This document shows, piece by piece, positions 55,420 through 64,000 of a DNA stretch of 64,000 bases. How positions within the stretch are numbered: the stretch's first letter is position 1; each line of letters starts with the position of its first letter. The notes below the pieces were generated by a model, which saw only the letters and a list, made by a program, of their open reading frames with translations, searched no databases and was not told the DNA's origin. The translations under genes were made by a program, and so were the position numbers. This DNA comes from Acidobacteriota bacterium (GTDB lineage: Bacteria > Acidobacteriota > Blastocatellia > RBC074), in NCBI GenBank assembly GCA_016710075.1, contig JADJLO010000002.1:62001-126000 (forward strand), given 5' to 3'.

Positions 55420-56367
55420 TTGATTACCGAAACATCTCTTCGCCTGCGCGAGTTAAGGCAGAGCATAGAAAGCGTGATCCGCGGCAAAGCTGAAGCGGTG
55501 CAACTGGCGGTTGTGTCGCTGCTTGCCGGCGGTCATCTTCTGGTTGAGGATGTCCCTGGCGTCGGGAAAACGACTCTGGCACAGACCATTGCCCGCTGCC
55601 TTGATTGCAGCTTCCAGCGGATACAGATCACTTCCGACCTGCTGCCGTCGGACATAGTCGGCGTCTCGGTTTACAATCAATCCAATGGAGATTTTGAATT
55701 CAAGCCGGGACCGATCTTCGCAAATGTGATCCTCGCGGATGAGATCAACCGCACCACACCGAAAACACAGAGCAGCCTGCTGGAGGCGATGGCTGAGGGG
55801 CATGTCACGGTTGAAAACAGGACTTACGCCCTTCCCAGGCCGTTTCTTGTCCTGGCGACACAAAATCCGATTGAACACTACGGCACCTATCCTCTGGCCG
55901 AATCGCGGCTTGATCGCTTTATGATGAGGGTCCGGATCGGCTATCCCTCCAGCCTTGAAGAGAAGGAAATCCTCAGACAGCAGGCCCGCAAGCATCCCAT
56001 CGATAGCGTCAAGCCGCTGATGACCGCTGAAGATGTGATCGAGCTGCAGGAGGAGGTCAGGAATGTCAGATTCGATGAGGCGCTCCTCGATTATCTGATG
56101 GATATCGTCACCGCGACCAGGGAATCCGAGATGCTCGAACTCGGCGTCAGCCCGCGCGGCTCTCTCTCTCTTTATCGCGCGGCCCAGTCTCTCGCTTTCA
56201 CCGAGGACCGCGATTATTGCATCACTGATGACATCAAGAGGCTGGTCGTCCCCGTTTTCGGACACCGTGTCGTCATCAGCTCACGCTATGCAAACCGGCT
56301 GCGCAAGGCCGAACACGCCGACTCGATCCTTGAAGATATTTTGAAGAACGTGAAAGTCCCGATTTGA
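55420..56367 (+). CDS. MoxR-family AAA+ ATPase
   Basis: 315 aa from a TTG start with GAGGA upstream. Walker A DVPGVGKTT near 45-53, Walker B ILADEINRTTPKTQ near 106-119, sensor region ATQNPIEHYGTYPL near 148 and the C-terminal lid are complete. MoxR ATPases act as chaperones for VWA- or DUF58-containing partners. It opens an operon with a DUF58 protein and a transglutaminase-like membrane protein, the standard arrangement. Confidence 0.92.
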   Translation: MITETSLRLRELRQSIESVIRGKAEAVQLAVVSLLAGGHLLVEDVPGVGKTTLAQTIARCLDCSFQRIQITSDLLPSDIVGVSVYNQSNGDFEFKPGPIFANVILADEINRTTPKTQSSLLEAMAEGHVTVENRTYALPRPFLVLATQNPIEHYGTYPLAESRLDRFMMRVRIGYPSSLEEKEILRQQARKHPIDSVKPLMTAEDVIELQEEVRNVRFDEALLDYLMDIVTATRESEMLELGVSPRGSLSLYRAAQSLAFTEDRDYCITDDIKRLVVPVFGHRVVISSRYANRLRKAEHADSILEDILKNVKVPI

Positions 56368-56385
56368 GGAGAAGGAAAAGAAGAG

Positions 56386-56534
56386 AGATTACGAAACGAA
56401 ATAAACGAAACAACGAAAAATATCAGGGATTGATGAAGCCCGTTTCATTTGGGTTTCGCTCCTTGAAAACATCTGGTTCAAGAAGCAGTAGATGTTTTTC
56501 GTCGGTTTCGTTTATTTCGACTGTTTCGTCATCC
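56386..56534. repeat. CGAAACAGA-type palindromic element (family A, copy 4)
   Basis: Left arm from AGATTACGAAAC at 56386 to 56420 and right arm 56495-56534 are imperfectly complementary. The copy sits inside the moxR-DUF58 operon, so it cannot be a strong terminator there. It ends 15 bp before the DUF58 start. Confidence 0.75.
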
Positions 56535-56548
56535 TGTATTCTATCGCC

Positions 56549-57874
56549 ATGATTCAACGGTTTCGCCGGAACAAATCGTTCAGGTTCGCGTTGATCTCGA
56601 TACTGCTGACGGTTGCAGCTCTCGGGGCGTTGATGATCTCTGCCGTTGCGGGCCAGATCGGTGATGACGATCTGGCGTCGCTCGGATCGAAAGCAGCGCT
56701 GGGACTGGCGATTATCATCCTGATATACGTTGTCCCGCGGATGGCGCGCGGCATGAAGATCGAATACCTTCGATCCGAATTCTCGATTCATATCCCCAAC
56801 GCCGGCCTGGTTTATTGCGCGGTCATTCTTGTGGTCACGATACTTTCCCTGAGCAGCGGCAACAACCTTCTCTACCTGATATTATCGATACTGCTGGCGA
56901 CGATGTTTCTTTCGTGGCTCTCATCGCGCCTTTGTCTGACGCGCCTTGATATGCAGATACGCACTCCGGAGCATATCTTCGCCACAGAACCGGTTCCGTT
57001 CGATATCCGATTGACCAACCGAAGGAAGCTGTTTCCGACCTTTTCAGTTTCATTTGCAGTCTCCGAAAAAGATCCGGCGAGCAGTTCGCATGATCATAAT
57101 AAGGTCGATCTGGCATATTTTCCGATAATCGCAGGCCGTACCGAGGCCCGGGCCCGGTCAGAGAGGGTTTATCCCCGGCGTGGAGTATATGAGATGAACG
57201 GTTATCAGTTGACGACGCGATTTCCCTTTGGGTTCATCGAGCAGCGCCGGTTCATTGAAAAACATTCGGAGATATACGTCTATCCGCAGCCTTTGCCGCT
57301 GGACCATTTTCCGGACATTGCGCCTCTGGCTCTCGGAAGAACCGAGAGCCACATCAAGGGAAGCGGCACCGATCTTTATGCGATTCGAAATTATCTTTCG
57401 AGCGATCATCATCATCACATCGACTGGAAGGCGACTGCGAAGACTGCCCAATTGATGGTCCGCGAATTCACGCGGGATGACGAGTGGCGGGTCATGATCG
57501 GATTCGACCCGGGCGTTTTGAAAGAGGTCGCAGAGAGAGACGATTATTCCGCCAGGTTTGAAAGGGCGATCGGCCTGGCCGCCGGTCTTGCGGAATATTT
57601 CATCGAAAGCGGCGCCGAGGTCAGGTTTCTGACTCCTGAGGAAGATTCAGGTTACGGAATCGGCCGATTCCATCATTATGAAATTTTGCGGCAGTTGGCG
57701 AAACTCAAACCGGTGCCCTGCGAAACCGGGCTGAACGAGCAGGTCAGGGAGATATTCCAGAGAGAGACGCTTGCCGAGGAGCAGCAGAGAATCTTGATAG
57801 TGTCTGCTCCGGCCGATCAGATTGCCGGAGCGGTAACCGCATCGACTCAGATTATCAGCATTGAAGAGTTGTAG
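56549..57874 (+). CDS. DUF58 domain membrane protein
   Basis: About 441 aa from ATG 56549; upstream codons would come from a repeat element. Two or three membrane helices in the first 100 residues are followed by a beta domain and the DUF58 core, GTDLYAIRNYLSSDHHHHID near 280-300 and WKATAKTAQLMVREFTRDDE. DUF58 proteins are VWA-like partners of MoxR ATPases. The stop is directly followed by the start of the transglutaminase gene. Confidence 0.9.
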   Translation: MIQRFRRNKSFRFALISILLTVAALGALMISAVAGQIGDDDLASLGSKAALGLAIIILIYVVPRMARGMKIEYLRSEFSIHIPNAGLVYCAVILVVTILSLSSGNNLLYLILSILLATMFLSWLSSRLCLTRLDMQIRTPEHIFATEPVPFDIRLTNRRKLFPTFSVSFAVSEKDPASSSHDHNKVDLAYFPIIAGRTEARARSERVYPRRGVYEMNGYQLTTRFPFGFIEQRRFIEKHSEIYVYPQPLPLDHFPDIAPLALGRTESHIKGSGTDLYAIRNYLSSDHHHHIDWKATAKTAQLMVREFTRDDEWRVMIGFDPGVLKEVAERDDYSARFERAIGLAAGLAEYFIESGAEVRFLTPEEDSGYGIGRFHHYEILRQLAKLKPVPCETGLNEQVREIFQRETLAEEQQRILIVSAPADQIAGAVTASTQIISIEEL

Positions 57875-60129
57875 ATGAGTTTTCAGAGATATTTCATTAC
57901 AGCGTCGTACCTTCTGCTTGTCATCGGGTTCGCCATGATGGTGGCGACCAGGCATGTTGACGAAGTGGCTATGGCCCTGTTCTCGGCTGCCCTGTTAACT
58001 GGACTGCTGATAGATCTGGGCGTGGTCAAATGGAATCTCACACAGCGAGCGGCCAACTGGCTGTTGCTTTGTTACCTGCCTCTGGCATTGGCCGAATGGC
58101 AGTTGATTGCGATTTCACCGATCACGATCATCATTCATTTCGTCCTCTTTTCGACATCGCTCAAGCTGCTGCGGAAGAAGACCGGGCGGGATTGGCTCTG
58201 GCTTTATGTGATTTCGTTCTGCCAGGTGCTGATGACTGCCGGGATGATGATCGGAACGACATTCTTCCTGTTGTTGATAGTCTATCTGCTGGCTGCCATC
58301 GCGACGCTCATCGGATTTGAGATCCGGCGGTCTCAGGAGACATTCGATGCCAGGCGCAAAGCAGCGGAGTCGCCACAGGATGTCGTGGTCGAATACTGGA
58401 AGTCTCTACGACATGCAAGGCAAAAGCTCGAAACTCCGCGGTGGCGCAGCCTCTCATATTTCTCCGCGTTTTCCCTGATTCTGATCTTGCTGATTGCGAT
58501 CCCGATATTCCTCGCCATGCCGAGGATAAACCGCAATTTTTCCCGCAATGGAATGTTGGCGACCGAGGCGCTGACGGGGTTTTCCGATAGCGTCAGACTT
58601 GGCGAAGTCGCGCAGATAAAGCTCAATCCGCAGGTTGTTATGCGTGTCAGAGTGAAATTCCCGAACGGGGAGCCGCCGCACACACTCAGGTGGCGCGGAG
58701 TGACGCTCGATTATTATGATGGCCGGTCCTGGACCGAATCCGGATCCGGACCGGCGCCTCTCAAAAGAATCGGCGAGAGCTACAAAGTGGAGGATAAGCG
58801 CTCTCAATACGGGTTCACCGCCCAGAGATTCTTTCTTGAACCACTCAATATCAGCACCGTTTTTGTCGCTCCGCGGGCCGTGCTGGTGACCGGACTGCCC
58901 GAACTGGCGCGCGATCAGGGAAGCGGACTCTGGACCGAGCCGCACCCTTTTCACAAGCTCGAATATTATGTCTTTTCCGATACCAGCGTGCCGGACTATG
59001 ACCGATTGAGCGAGGATAATACCCGCTTGTATTCAATGGAGATCCGGCAGCGATACCTGCAACTGCCTGCTAATCATGACCGCAGGATCGACAACCTTGC
59101 GGCGGATGTGACTCGCCCCGCGAACACGCAGATCGATGTCGTCAGATTGATCGAACAGCATCTGAAAAACAGCTACAGTTACACGCTCGATCTGCAGAAG
59201 ACTGAAGAGGGCGATCCGATAGCCGATTTTCTTTTCAATACGCGAGCCGGCCATTGTGAATATTTTGCCTCGGCCATGGTCATGCTGCTGCGCACGCGAA
59301 GGATTCCGGCTCGGCTGGTCAACGGTTTTCAAATGGGCGAATACAATAAGTCAGCCGATGTTTACACGGTCCGGCAGTCGGATGCCCATTCGTGGGTTGA
59401 GGTCTATTTCCCGAAAGCCGGGTGGCTCGCCTTTGATCCGACTCCTCCTTCAGGCCTGAGCGTTTATGAAGACGGGACCATGGCCTGATCAGGCAGTACA
59501 GCGAGACTCTGGAAATGTTCTGGCTTGAGAATGTCATCGGCTTCGATACCGGAAAGCAATTCTCGATGGCGCTTGGCTTCCAGCGCTGGATCTGGAAGCA
59601 TCAGAAGGAATCCTCGTTCCGGTGGTTCGAATGGTTCACCGACCTTGCTCAGAAAAGAGATCTCTGGCGGGCCGACTGGAACCCTTTCAATGGAGAGATG
59701 CTCAAAAACAGGCCGCAAACCTCGACCCTGCGAAGGACGCTGACTCATCCCCTGACATATGGATTAATGCTCCTGTTCGGGCTTCTCGCTGCCGGTTACT
59801 TTTGGATCAGTCACAGCAGCTCCTGGAAAAAACGAATCAGGCGGGACGCTTCAGCCTCAGCGGTTATCTTTTACCAGGAGATGCTGGGCATCCTCGCTCG
59901 CGCCGGCTACACCCGGGAACCTCATTTGACTCCCTCTGAATTCTCCATGAGGATGGCCAACCAGCACGTCATCAGAATAACCGACCTTTACCACGGCGCG
60001 CGTTTCGGCGGGCGGAAACTGACAGATGACGAGATTGCCGAAGTCAGTCATTCCCTCAGCGAGGTCAGGAAGATCGCACGCGCCCGCAAATCACTGAAGA
60101 GAAGATTACGAAAAAACGAAAATGACTAA
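57875..60129 (+). CDS. Membrane transglutaminase-like protein (TgpA type) with C-terminal DUF4129-like part, frameshifted
   Basis: About 751 aa when joined. N-terminal helices (about 8-215) are followed by an extracellular beta part and the transglutaminase core: GHCEYFASAM (Cys), SDAHSWVEVYF (His) and AFDPTPP (Asp). The frame stops at 59486-59488 (GCCTGATC); one extra G would read TMAWIRQYSETLEMFWLENV and continue into the second frame to 60129. That part has a membrane helix and a DUF4129-like tail. Third gene of the MoxR-DUF58 operon. Its last codons come from a family A repeat. Confidence 0.85.
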
Positions 60130-60202
60130 ACAAACGAAATTAATCAGGGGGAGAATTCTGTCGGAATGAAACCCTGATAGATTTCCGTATGTTTCGTTAT
60201 CC
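60102..60202. repeat. CGAAACAGA-type palindromic element (family A, copy 5, degenerate)
   Basis: The left part starts AGATTACGAAAAAACG at 60102 and overlaps the transglutaminase stop. The centre pairs ATCAGGG with CCCTGAT, and the right part has TATGTTTCGTTATC. It is the most diverged copy. Confidence 0.6.
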
Positions 60203-60230
60203 GATTTTTTGATATCAAGGGTTATATTCA

Positions 60231-61788
60231 ATGGCAATTGCCGCAATAATCTCAATTTACTCGGTGTTTTTAGTAATTGGCTGGCTGGCTGCCCGCAAGG
60301 TCAAAGATGGTACGGCTGAAGATCTGTTGATTGCGGGCAGGGCGATGCCGATGTGGCTGGCAACGCTGACAATGACCGCCACGTGGGTCGATGGCGGATA
60401 CCTGCTGGGCACGGCTGAAGGGGCTTACAAATCGTCTGTAGCGCTGGGGATTCAGGGAGGGCTTTGTTTCGGCGTCAGCCTGATACTTGGCGGGATCTTC
60501 TTCGCCCGTCGGATGCGGCACTATGGAATACACGACACTGATAGATCCGTTTGAATCGAGGTTCGGAAAACACTGGGCTGCGGTATTGTTCATCCCGGCG
60601 CTGCTTGGAGAGCTGTTCTGGAGCGCAGAGCTGCTGGTGGCGATTGGCTCGACATTCGGCGTCACTCTTCAGATGAAGCTGACGACGGCGATCCTGATCT
60701 CGGCGGTAGTGGTCATCATTTACACCATGGTTGGAGGCATGTGGTCCGTCGCTTATACGGATGCCTTTCAACTGGGCATGGTTGTGATTGGCCTGGCAAT
60801 TGCGATTCCCTATGTCCTGAGCGCGGCAGGCGGATTTGATGCAGTCATGGCAGGCTATGCAGCGGCTCGCCCCGATCGCATCGGCATCCTGCCGCCATTT
60901 AGCGGCAATGGCTCTTTCTGGACGTCGCAATCGATCATCAACTGGTGGGATGTGAGTCTCATGCTCATTTTCGGGGGGATACCCTGGAACTGTTATTTTC
61001 AGCGCGTACTTTCATGCCAGACGCCGCTGAAGGCTCAATGGCATTCGATCTTCGCAGGCCTTCTGACAATTTTGATGACGCTGCCGCCGTTGCTGATTGG
61101 CGTTGCGGCTTTCAGGTATGCGTGGCCGGTGAATTTGATGGCCGAGTTGCAGGCCCAGCCGGCGCAGACATTTCCGATGGTGCTGAAATATCTGACCCCG
61201 CCGCTGGTTGCATTGCTCGGCCTTGGAGCGATCATTGGCGCCGTTACTTCCAGTTTCAGTTCGTCGATCCTCTCTGCCGCATCGATGATGACCTGGAATT
61301 TTGCGGGCCGGATCATCTGGCCGAATCTTTCGGTGACCCAGATGAAAAGACTGATAAGGCTCTCGATCGTGCTGCTCGGAGCGAGCGCTATTGCCATGGC
61401 GTTGAAGGTTCAAAGCGTTCAGGCGCTATGGTTCTTCACCAGTGATCTGGTCTTCGTCCTGTTGTTCCCGCAACTCGTCTTTGCGCTCTTCGATTCGAAG
61501 GTCAACAGGACCGGATCGATCGTAGCTTTCTGCGTTTCGCTCGTGCTGAGGCTCGGAGGGGGCGAACCACTCTTCGGAATTCCGCCGATCATTCCTTACC
61601 CTGAAATTCTGACGAGCAATCCTTCGGTCTGGTATGAAGCGGGCACCGGCGCGCTTCTCTTTCCGTACAAGACTTTAGCTGCTTTGACCGGGCTGATTCT
61701 GCTGCCGCTGGTCTCGAGGATGACGGCCCGGTGGGATAATCCAGTGCCTTTGTCCCTGCCGTCCGGCAAAAAAGATGCTGCCGCTTGA
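60231..61788 (+). CDS. Sodium:solute symporter family transporter, frameshifted
   Basis: About 519 aa with roughly 13 membrane helices, SSS/SLC5 family. The first frame (MAIAAIISIYSVFLVIGWLA to FARRMRHY) breaks at GG 60525-60526. One G fewer continues EYTTLIDPFESRFGKHWAAV into the second frame. ATWVDGGYLLGTAEGAY near 50-66 and SSFSSSILSAASMMTWN near 345 are family landmarks. Closest in style to choline/betaine-type SSS members; substrate not assignable. The next gene is phosphatidylcholine-synthase-like, so a choline link is attractive but unproven. Confidence 0.85.
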
Positions 61789-61973
61789 TAAACCTGCTTC
61801 CTCGCTCAGTCGGATCGGGATATCAGGCGCTTTTCCTGAAATTGAAGTCGTCAATTTATGATAATGGAAGGGATCTGCAAGATTTCCGATTGATTTAGGG
61901 GTATATTCCTTGATTCAGGGCATCTGTGGCGTTACCGCCAGGCCGACTCAATCCTGATTCAATAAAAGATCAT

Positions 61974-62747
61974 ATGCTGATTAGAAAAATTCTTGCATGG
62001 TGTGTTCATTTTTACACGGCCTCTGGGCTGATTGCCGCAGGCTTGATGGCAGTCATGATATTTCGTGGCGACGCGGCATCGCTCAATTGGGCAATAGGGT
62101 TGATGATTGTCGCGACATTCATCGATTCGACCGATGGCTTCTTTGCGCGGCGGCTCCGCGTCCGGGAGGTTCTGCCGCAGTTTGACGGCAGGAGACTGGA
62201 TGATATCGTCGACTTCCAGACTTATACCTCGCTGCCCATACTTTTCATCTGGCGCGCCGGAATCCTGCCGGAAAATCTGAGCATCTGGTTGCTGGTGCCG
62301 TTGCTGGCAAGTGTCTATGGATTTTCACAGGAAGATGCCAAGACGGAAGACAACTTCTTTCTCGGATTCCCTTCATACTGGAATGGAGTTGCCATTTATC
62401 TTTACTGGCTGCATCCGGATGCCTGGATTTCTTTGACGGTCATCCTCGGATTGGCGGTGCTGACATTCGTCCCATCGGTCTATCTTTACCCTTCCAAAGG
62501 CGGGCCCTACGCCAGGCTGACGGGTATTTTGGCTCTCATCTGGGGGGGCGTGCTGGTGGTCATCGTTGCGCAGGGCGGGGCGGCTTCAAAGACTCTCATC
62601 CAATGGTCCCTGGCTTTCCCGATTTATTATATGGGCCTCTCCTGGCTCATCACCTTGCAGCGATGGTCTGGCAAACCGGACCACACAAACGGGCAGGGCA
62701 GCAGACTTGCGACATTGACTCCGGAGACTTCTCCAGCCGAGGAATAA
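61974..62747 (+). CDS. pcs: Phosphatidylcholine-synthase-like CDP-alcohol phosphatidyltransferase
   Basis: About 257 aa from ATG 61974 (an in-frame GTG at 61926 gives a less hydrophobic start). Eight helices. The family motif DGxxAR...G...D is present as DSTDGFFARRL with DGRRLDDIVDF near 50-80, an arrangement typical of bacterial Pcs. Pcs joins CDP-diacylglycerol and free choline. Choline would come from an uptake system such as the symporter just upstream. A related alcohol cannot be excluded. Confidence 0.75.
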   Translation: MLIRKILAWCVHFYTASGLIAAGLMAVMIFRGDAASLNWAIGLMIVATFIDSTDGFFARRLRVREVLPQFDGRRLDDIVDFQTYTSLPILFIWRAGILPENLSIWLLVPLLASVYGFSQEDAKTEDNFFLGFPSYWNGVAIYLYWLHPDAWISLTVILGLAVLTFVPSVYLYPSKGGPYARLTGILALIWGGVLVVIVAQGGAASKTLIQWSLAFPIYYMGLSWLITLQRWSGKPDHTNGQGSRLATLTPETSPAEE

Positions 62748-62755
62748 GATCCATC

Positions 62756-63913
62756 ATGTTTAAACCGGACAAATTGCAGCAGCGAATAGTCGACAGTATT
62801 CGTGAATTCGTTGAGCGCGAAGTTATACCCGTGGCAAGCAGGCTGGAGCAACAGGACGAATACCCGCATGAGATAGTCGAGCGGATGAAAGACCTTGGAC
62901 TTTTTGGCTGCAACGTCCCGGAGGAGTTCGGCGGGCTGGGTCTGAGTTACTCGACCTATGCCATGATTGTCGAAGAATTGTCGCGCGGCTGGATGAGCAC
63001 CGTCGGCCCGATCGGCACGCACTCTGTCATCTGCGACATCATCAGTCGATTCGGAACTGAAGAACAGAAGCGGGAGTTCCTCCCCGGGCTCGCCGCGGGC
63101 GAGAGACGCGGAGGTCTGGCTCTTTCCGAAGCCGACGCCGGTACGGATGTGCAGAGAATATCGACCGTGGCCGTCCGCTCGGGCGACGGTTACTTGATCA
63201 ATGGCTCAAAGATGTGGATCACCAACGGCCGCTACGGCAACACTTATGTTCTGGCCGCCAAGACCGATCCAAAAGCCGATCCTCCATACAAGGGCATCTC
63301 GGCCTTTATCATCGAAAAAGGCGGTGAGGGCTTCAAAGTCGCGCGCGATATAGACAAGCTCGGCTATCGCGGCGTCGAGACCTGCGAACTCTATTTCGAT
63401 AATTTTTATGTTCCGGCGCGGAACCTGATCGGCGGCGTTGAGGGTCAGGGGTTCAAACACGTCATGACGGGACTTGAGAGCGAGAGGATCAACGTGGCTG
63501 CGCGCGGAGTCGGCCTTGCCCGGGCAGCATTCGAAGATGGGATTCATTACGCCCAGCAGCGCAGAACCTTCGGCAAGCCGATCTGCGAGCACCAGACGAT
63601 TCAGATAATGCTGGCGGAGATGGGCACTCGCATCGAAGCGGCACGGCTGCTCGTCTATTCCGCCGCCGAGAAGAAAGACAACGGTGAACGCTGCGATGTG
63701 GAGGCCGGCATGGCAAAGCTCTTCGCCACAGACACTGCACAGGATGTCGCGCTGCTCTCACTTAAGATTCATGGAGGAGCGGGCTATTCAAAGGATCTGC
63801 CCGTCGAGCGCTACTATCGCGATGCCCCGCTGCTGACCATCGGCGGCGGGACCAATGAGCTGCAGCGGTTGATCATCGCCAGGGGGCTCATCGCCAGATA
63901 CCCGGTTAAATGA
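62756..63913 (+). CDS. Acyl-CoA dehydrogenase
   Basis: About 385 aa from ATG 62756, with GAGGA upstream. Complete fold: LSEADAGTDVQRIST near 122, GSKMWITNGRYGNTYVL near 148, RRTFGKPICEHQTIQIMLAE near 263, KIHGGAGYSKDLPVERYYRD near 330 and IGGGTNELQRLIIARGL near 360. The segment lacks Glu at the position used by medium-chain enzymes (Gly instead), as in isovaleryl-CoA-type enzymes whose base lies elsewhere. Followed by a MaoC-family gene, so probably a branched or aromatic acyl-CoA pathway. Confidence 0.93.
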   Translation: MFKPDKLQQRIVDSIREFVEREVIPVASRLEQQDEYPHEIVERMKDLGLFGCNVPEEFGGLGLSYSTYAMIVEELSRGWMSTVGPIGTHSVICDIISRFGTEEQKREFLPGLAAGERRGGLALSEADAGTDVQRISTVAVRSGDGYLINGSKMWITNGRYGNTYVLAAKTDPKADPPYKGISAFIIEKGGEGFKVARDIDKLGYRGVETCELYFDNFYVPARNLIGGVEGQGFKHVMTGLESERINVAARGVGLARAAFEDGIHYAQQRRTFGKPICEHQTIQIMLAEMGTRIEAARLLVYSAAEKKDNGERCDVEAGMAKLFATDTAQDVALLSLKIHGGAGYSKDLPVERYYRDAPLLTIGGGTNELQRLIIARGLIARYPVK

Positions 63914-63939
63914 TCAGTTTCAGTTAAAGGTGAGTCAGG

Positions 63940-64000
63940 ATGAATTACGGCCGATATTTCGAAGAGTTCAACGTTGGAGACGTATACAAACACTGGCCCG
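63940..64000 (+). CDS. MaoC-family dehydratase, 5' end only
   Basis: The first 20 codons (MNYGRYFEEFNVGDVYKHWP) match the N-terminus of MaoC-like enoyl-CoA hydratases. AGGTGAG lies just upstream. It runs off the window edge. It would hydrate the enoyl-CoA made by the preceding dehydrogenase. Confidence 0.7.
   Translation, partial: MNYGRYFEEFNVGDVYKHWP

Noticed and set aside
56492..56548. Upstream extension of the DUF58 protein
   Set aside because: The extra residues come from the right arm of family A copy 4; ATG 56549 gives the normal N-terminus.

Overview
The window looks like a chromosomal segment of an uncultured, probably soil-dwelling acidobacterium, roughly mid-50s percent GC. Supporting signs are two secreted VWA proteins of the acidobacterial VWFA-related type, a TonB-receptor-like protein with a carboxypeptidase-regulatory N-terminus, many secreted hydrolases, and a PRC-barrel/PhoD/S1-P1 nuclease cluster. 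The phylum call is inference; no rRNA or other phylogenetic marker is present. No prophage, insertion sequence, CRISPR, tRNA or rRNA gene was seen.

Layout. 0.1-6.6 kb: fatty-acid oxidation operon (EtfB, EtfA, a membrane ETF:quinone oxidoreductase of the EtfD/EMO type, two acyl-CoA dehydrogenases). 6.7-14.1 kb: small secreted protein, isochorismatase-family hydrolase, then a minus-strand phosphate-scavenging cluster (YncE-phosphoesterase, PRC-barrel, PhoD, S1/P1 nuclease). 14.2-19.1 kb: minus-strand M16-like protein, thiL, ttcA. 19.4-22.7 kb: membrane pyrophosphatase facing a TrhA/hemolysin III protein. 23-26.4 kb: three secreted proteins (repeat protein, esterase, TPR protein). 26.6-30.1 kb: minus-strand secreted operon of two ceramidase-like amidases and a PIG-L deacetylase. 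30.2-38.3 kb: PDZ/GAF/PAS histidine kinase, broken TonB receptor, GT21-like glycosyltransferase, SbcD-like nuclease. 38.3-40.1 kb: 1.8 kb without a credible gene, holding an array of four structured repeats. 40.1-46.9 kb: M16 protease, ABC exporter, zinc-ribbon protein, WalJ-like MBL protein, VWA protein. 47.2-55.2 kb: purB-purS, alpha/beta hydrolase, second VWA protein with FmdB, gamma-glutamyltransferase, cytochrome P450. 55.4-61.8 kb: MoxR-DUF58-transglutaminase operon and a sodium:solute symporter. 61.97-64 kb: phosphatidylcholine-synthase-like enzyme, a third acyl-CoA dehydrogenase and the start of a MaoC dehydratase.

The most unusual non-coding signal is at 38.87-39.55 kb. Four copies of a roughly 150-nt unit, spaced 168-189 bp apart, each fold into two long hairpins plus a small one. 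The stems change by compensatory substitutions while two C-rich loops stay fixed. This looks like a structured RNA (or ssDNA) element, not a coding repeat. Gaps between genes also carry several families of palindromic low-complexity repeats; the best (five copies) has arms built from a 9-bp CGAAACAGA-like period.

A caution for users: at least eight genes (thiL, the second M16 gene, the ABC permease, the MBL gene, purS twice, an alpha/beta hydrolase, the transglutaminase, the symporter) need small indels, mostly in homopolymers, to read through. Housekeeping genes are among them, so these are more likely sequence errors than gene decay. An 18-G run at 35619 may also be an artefact.
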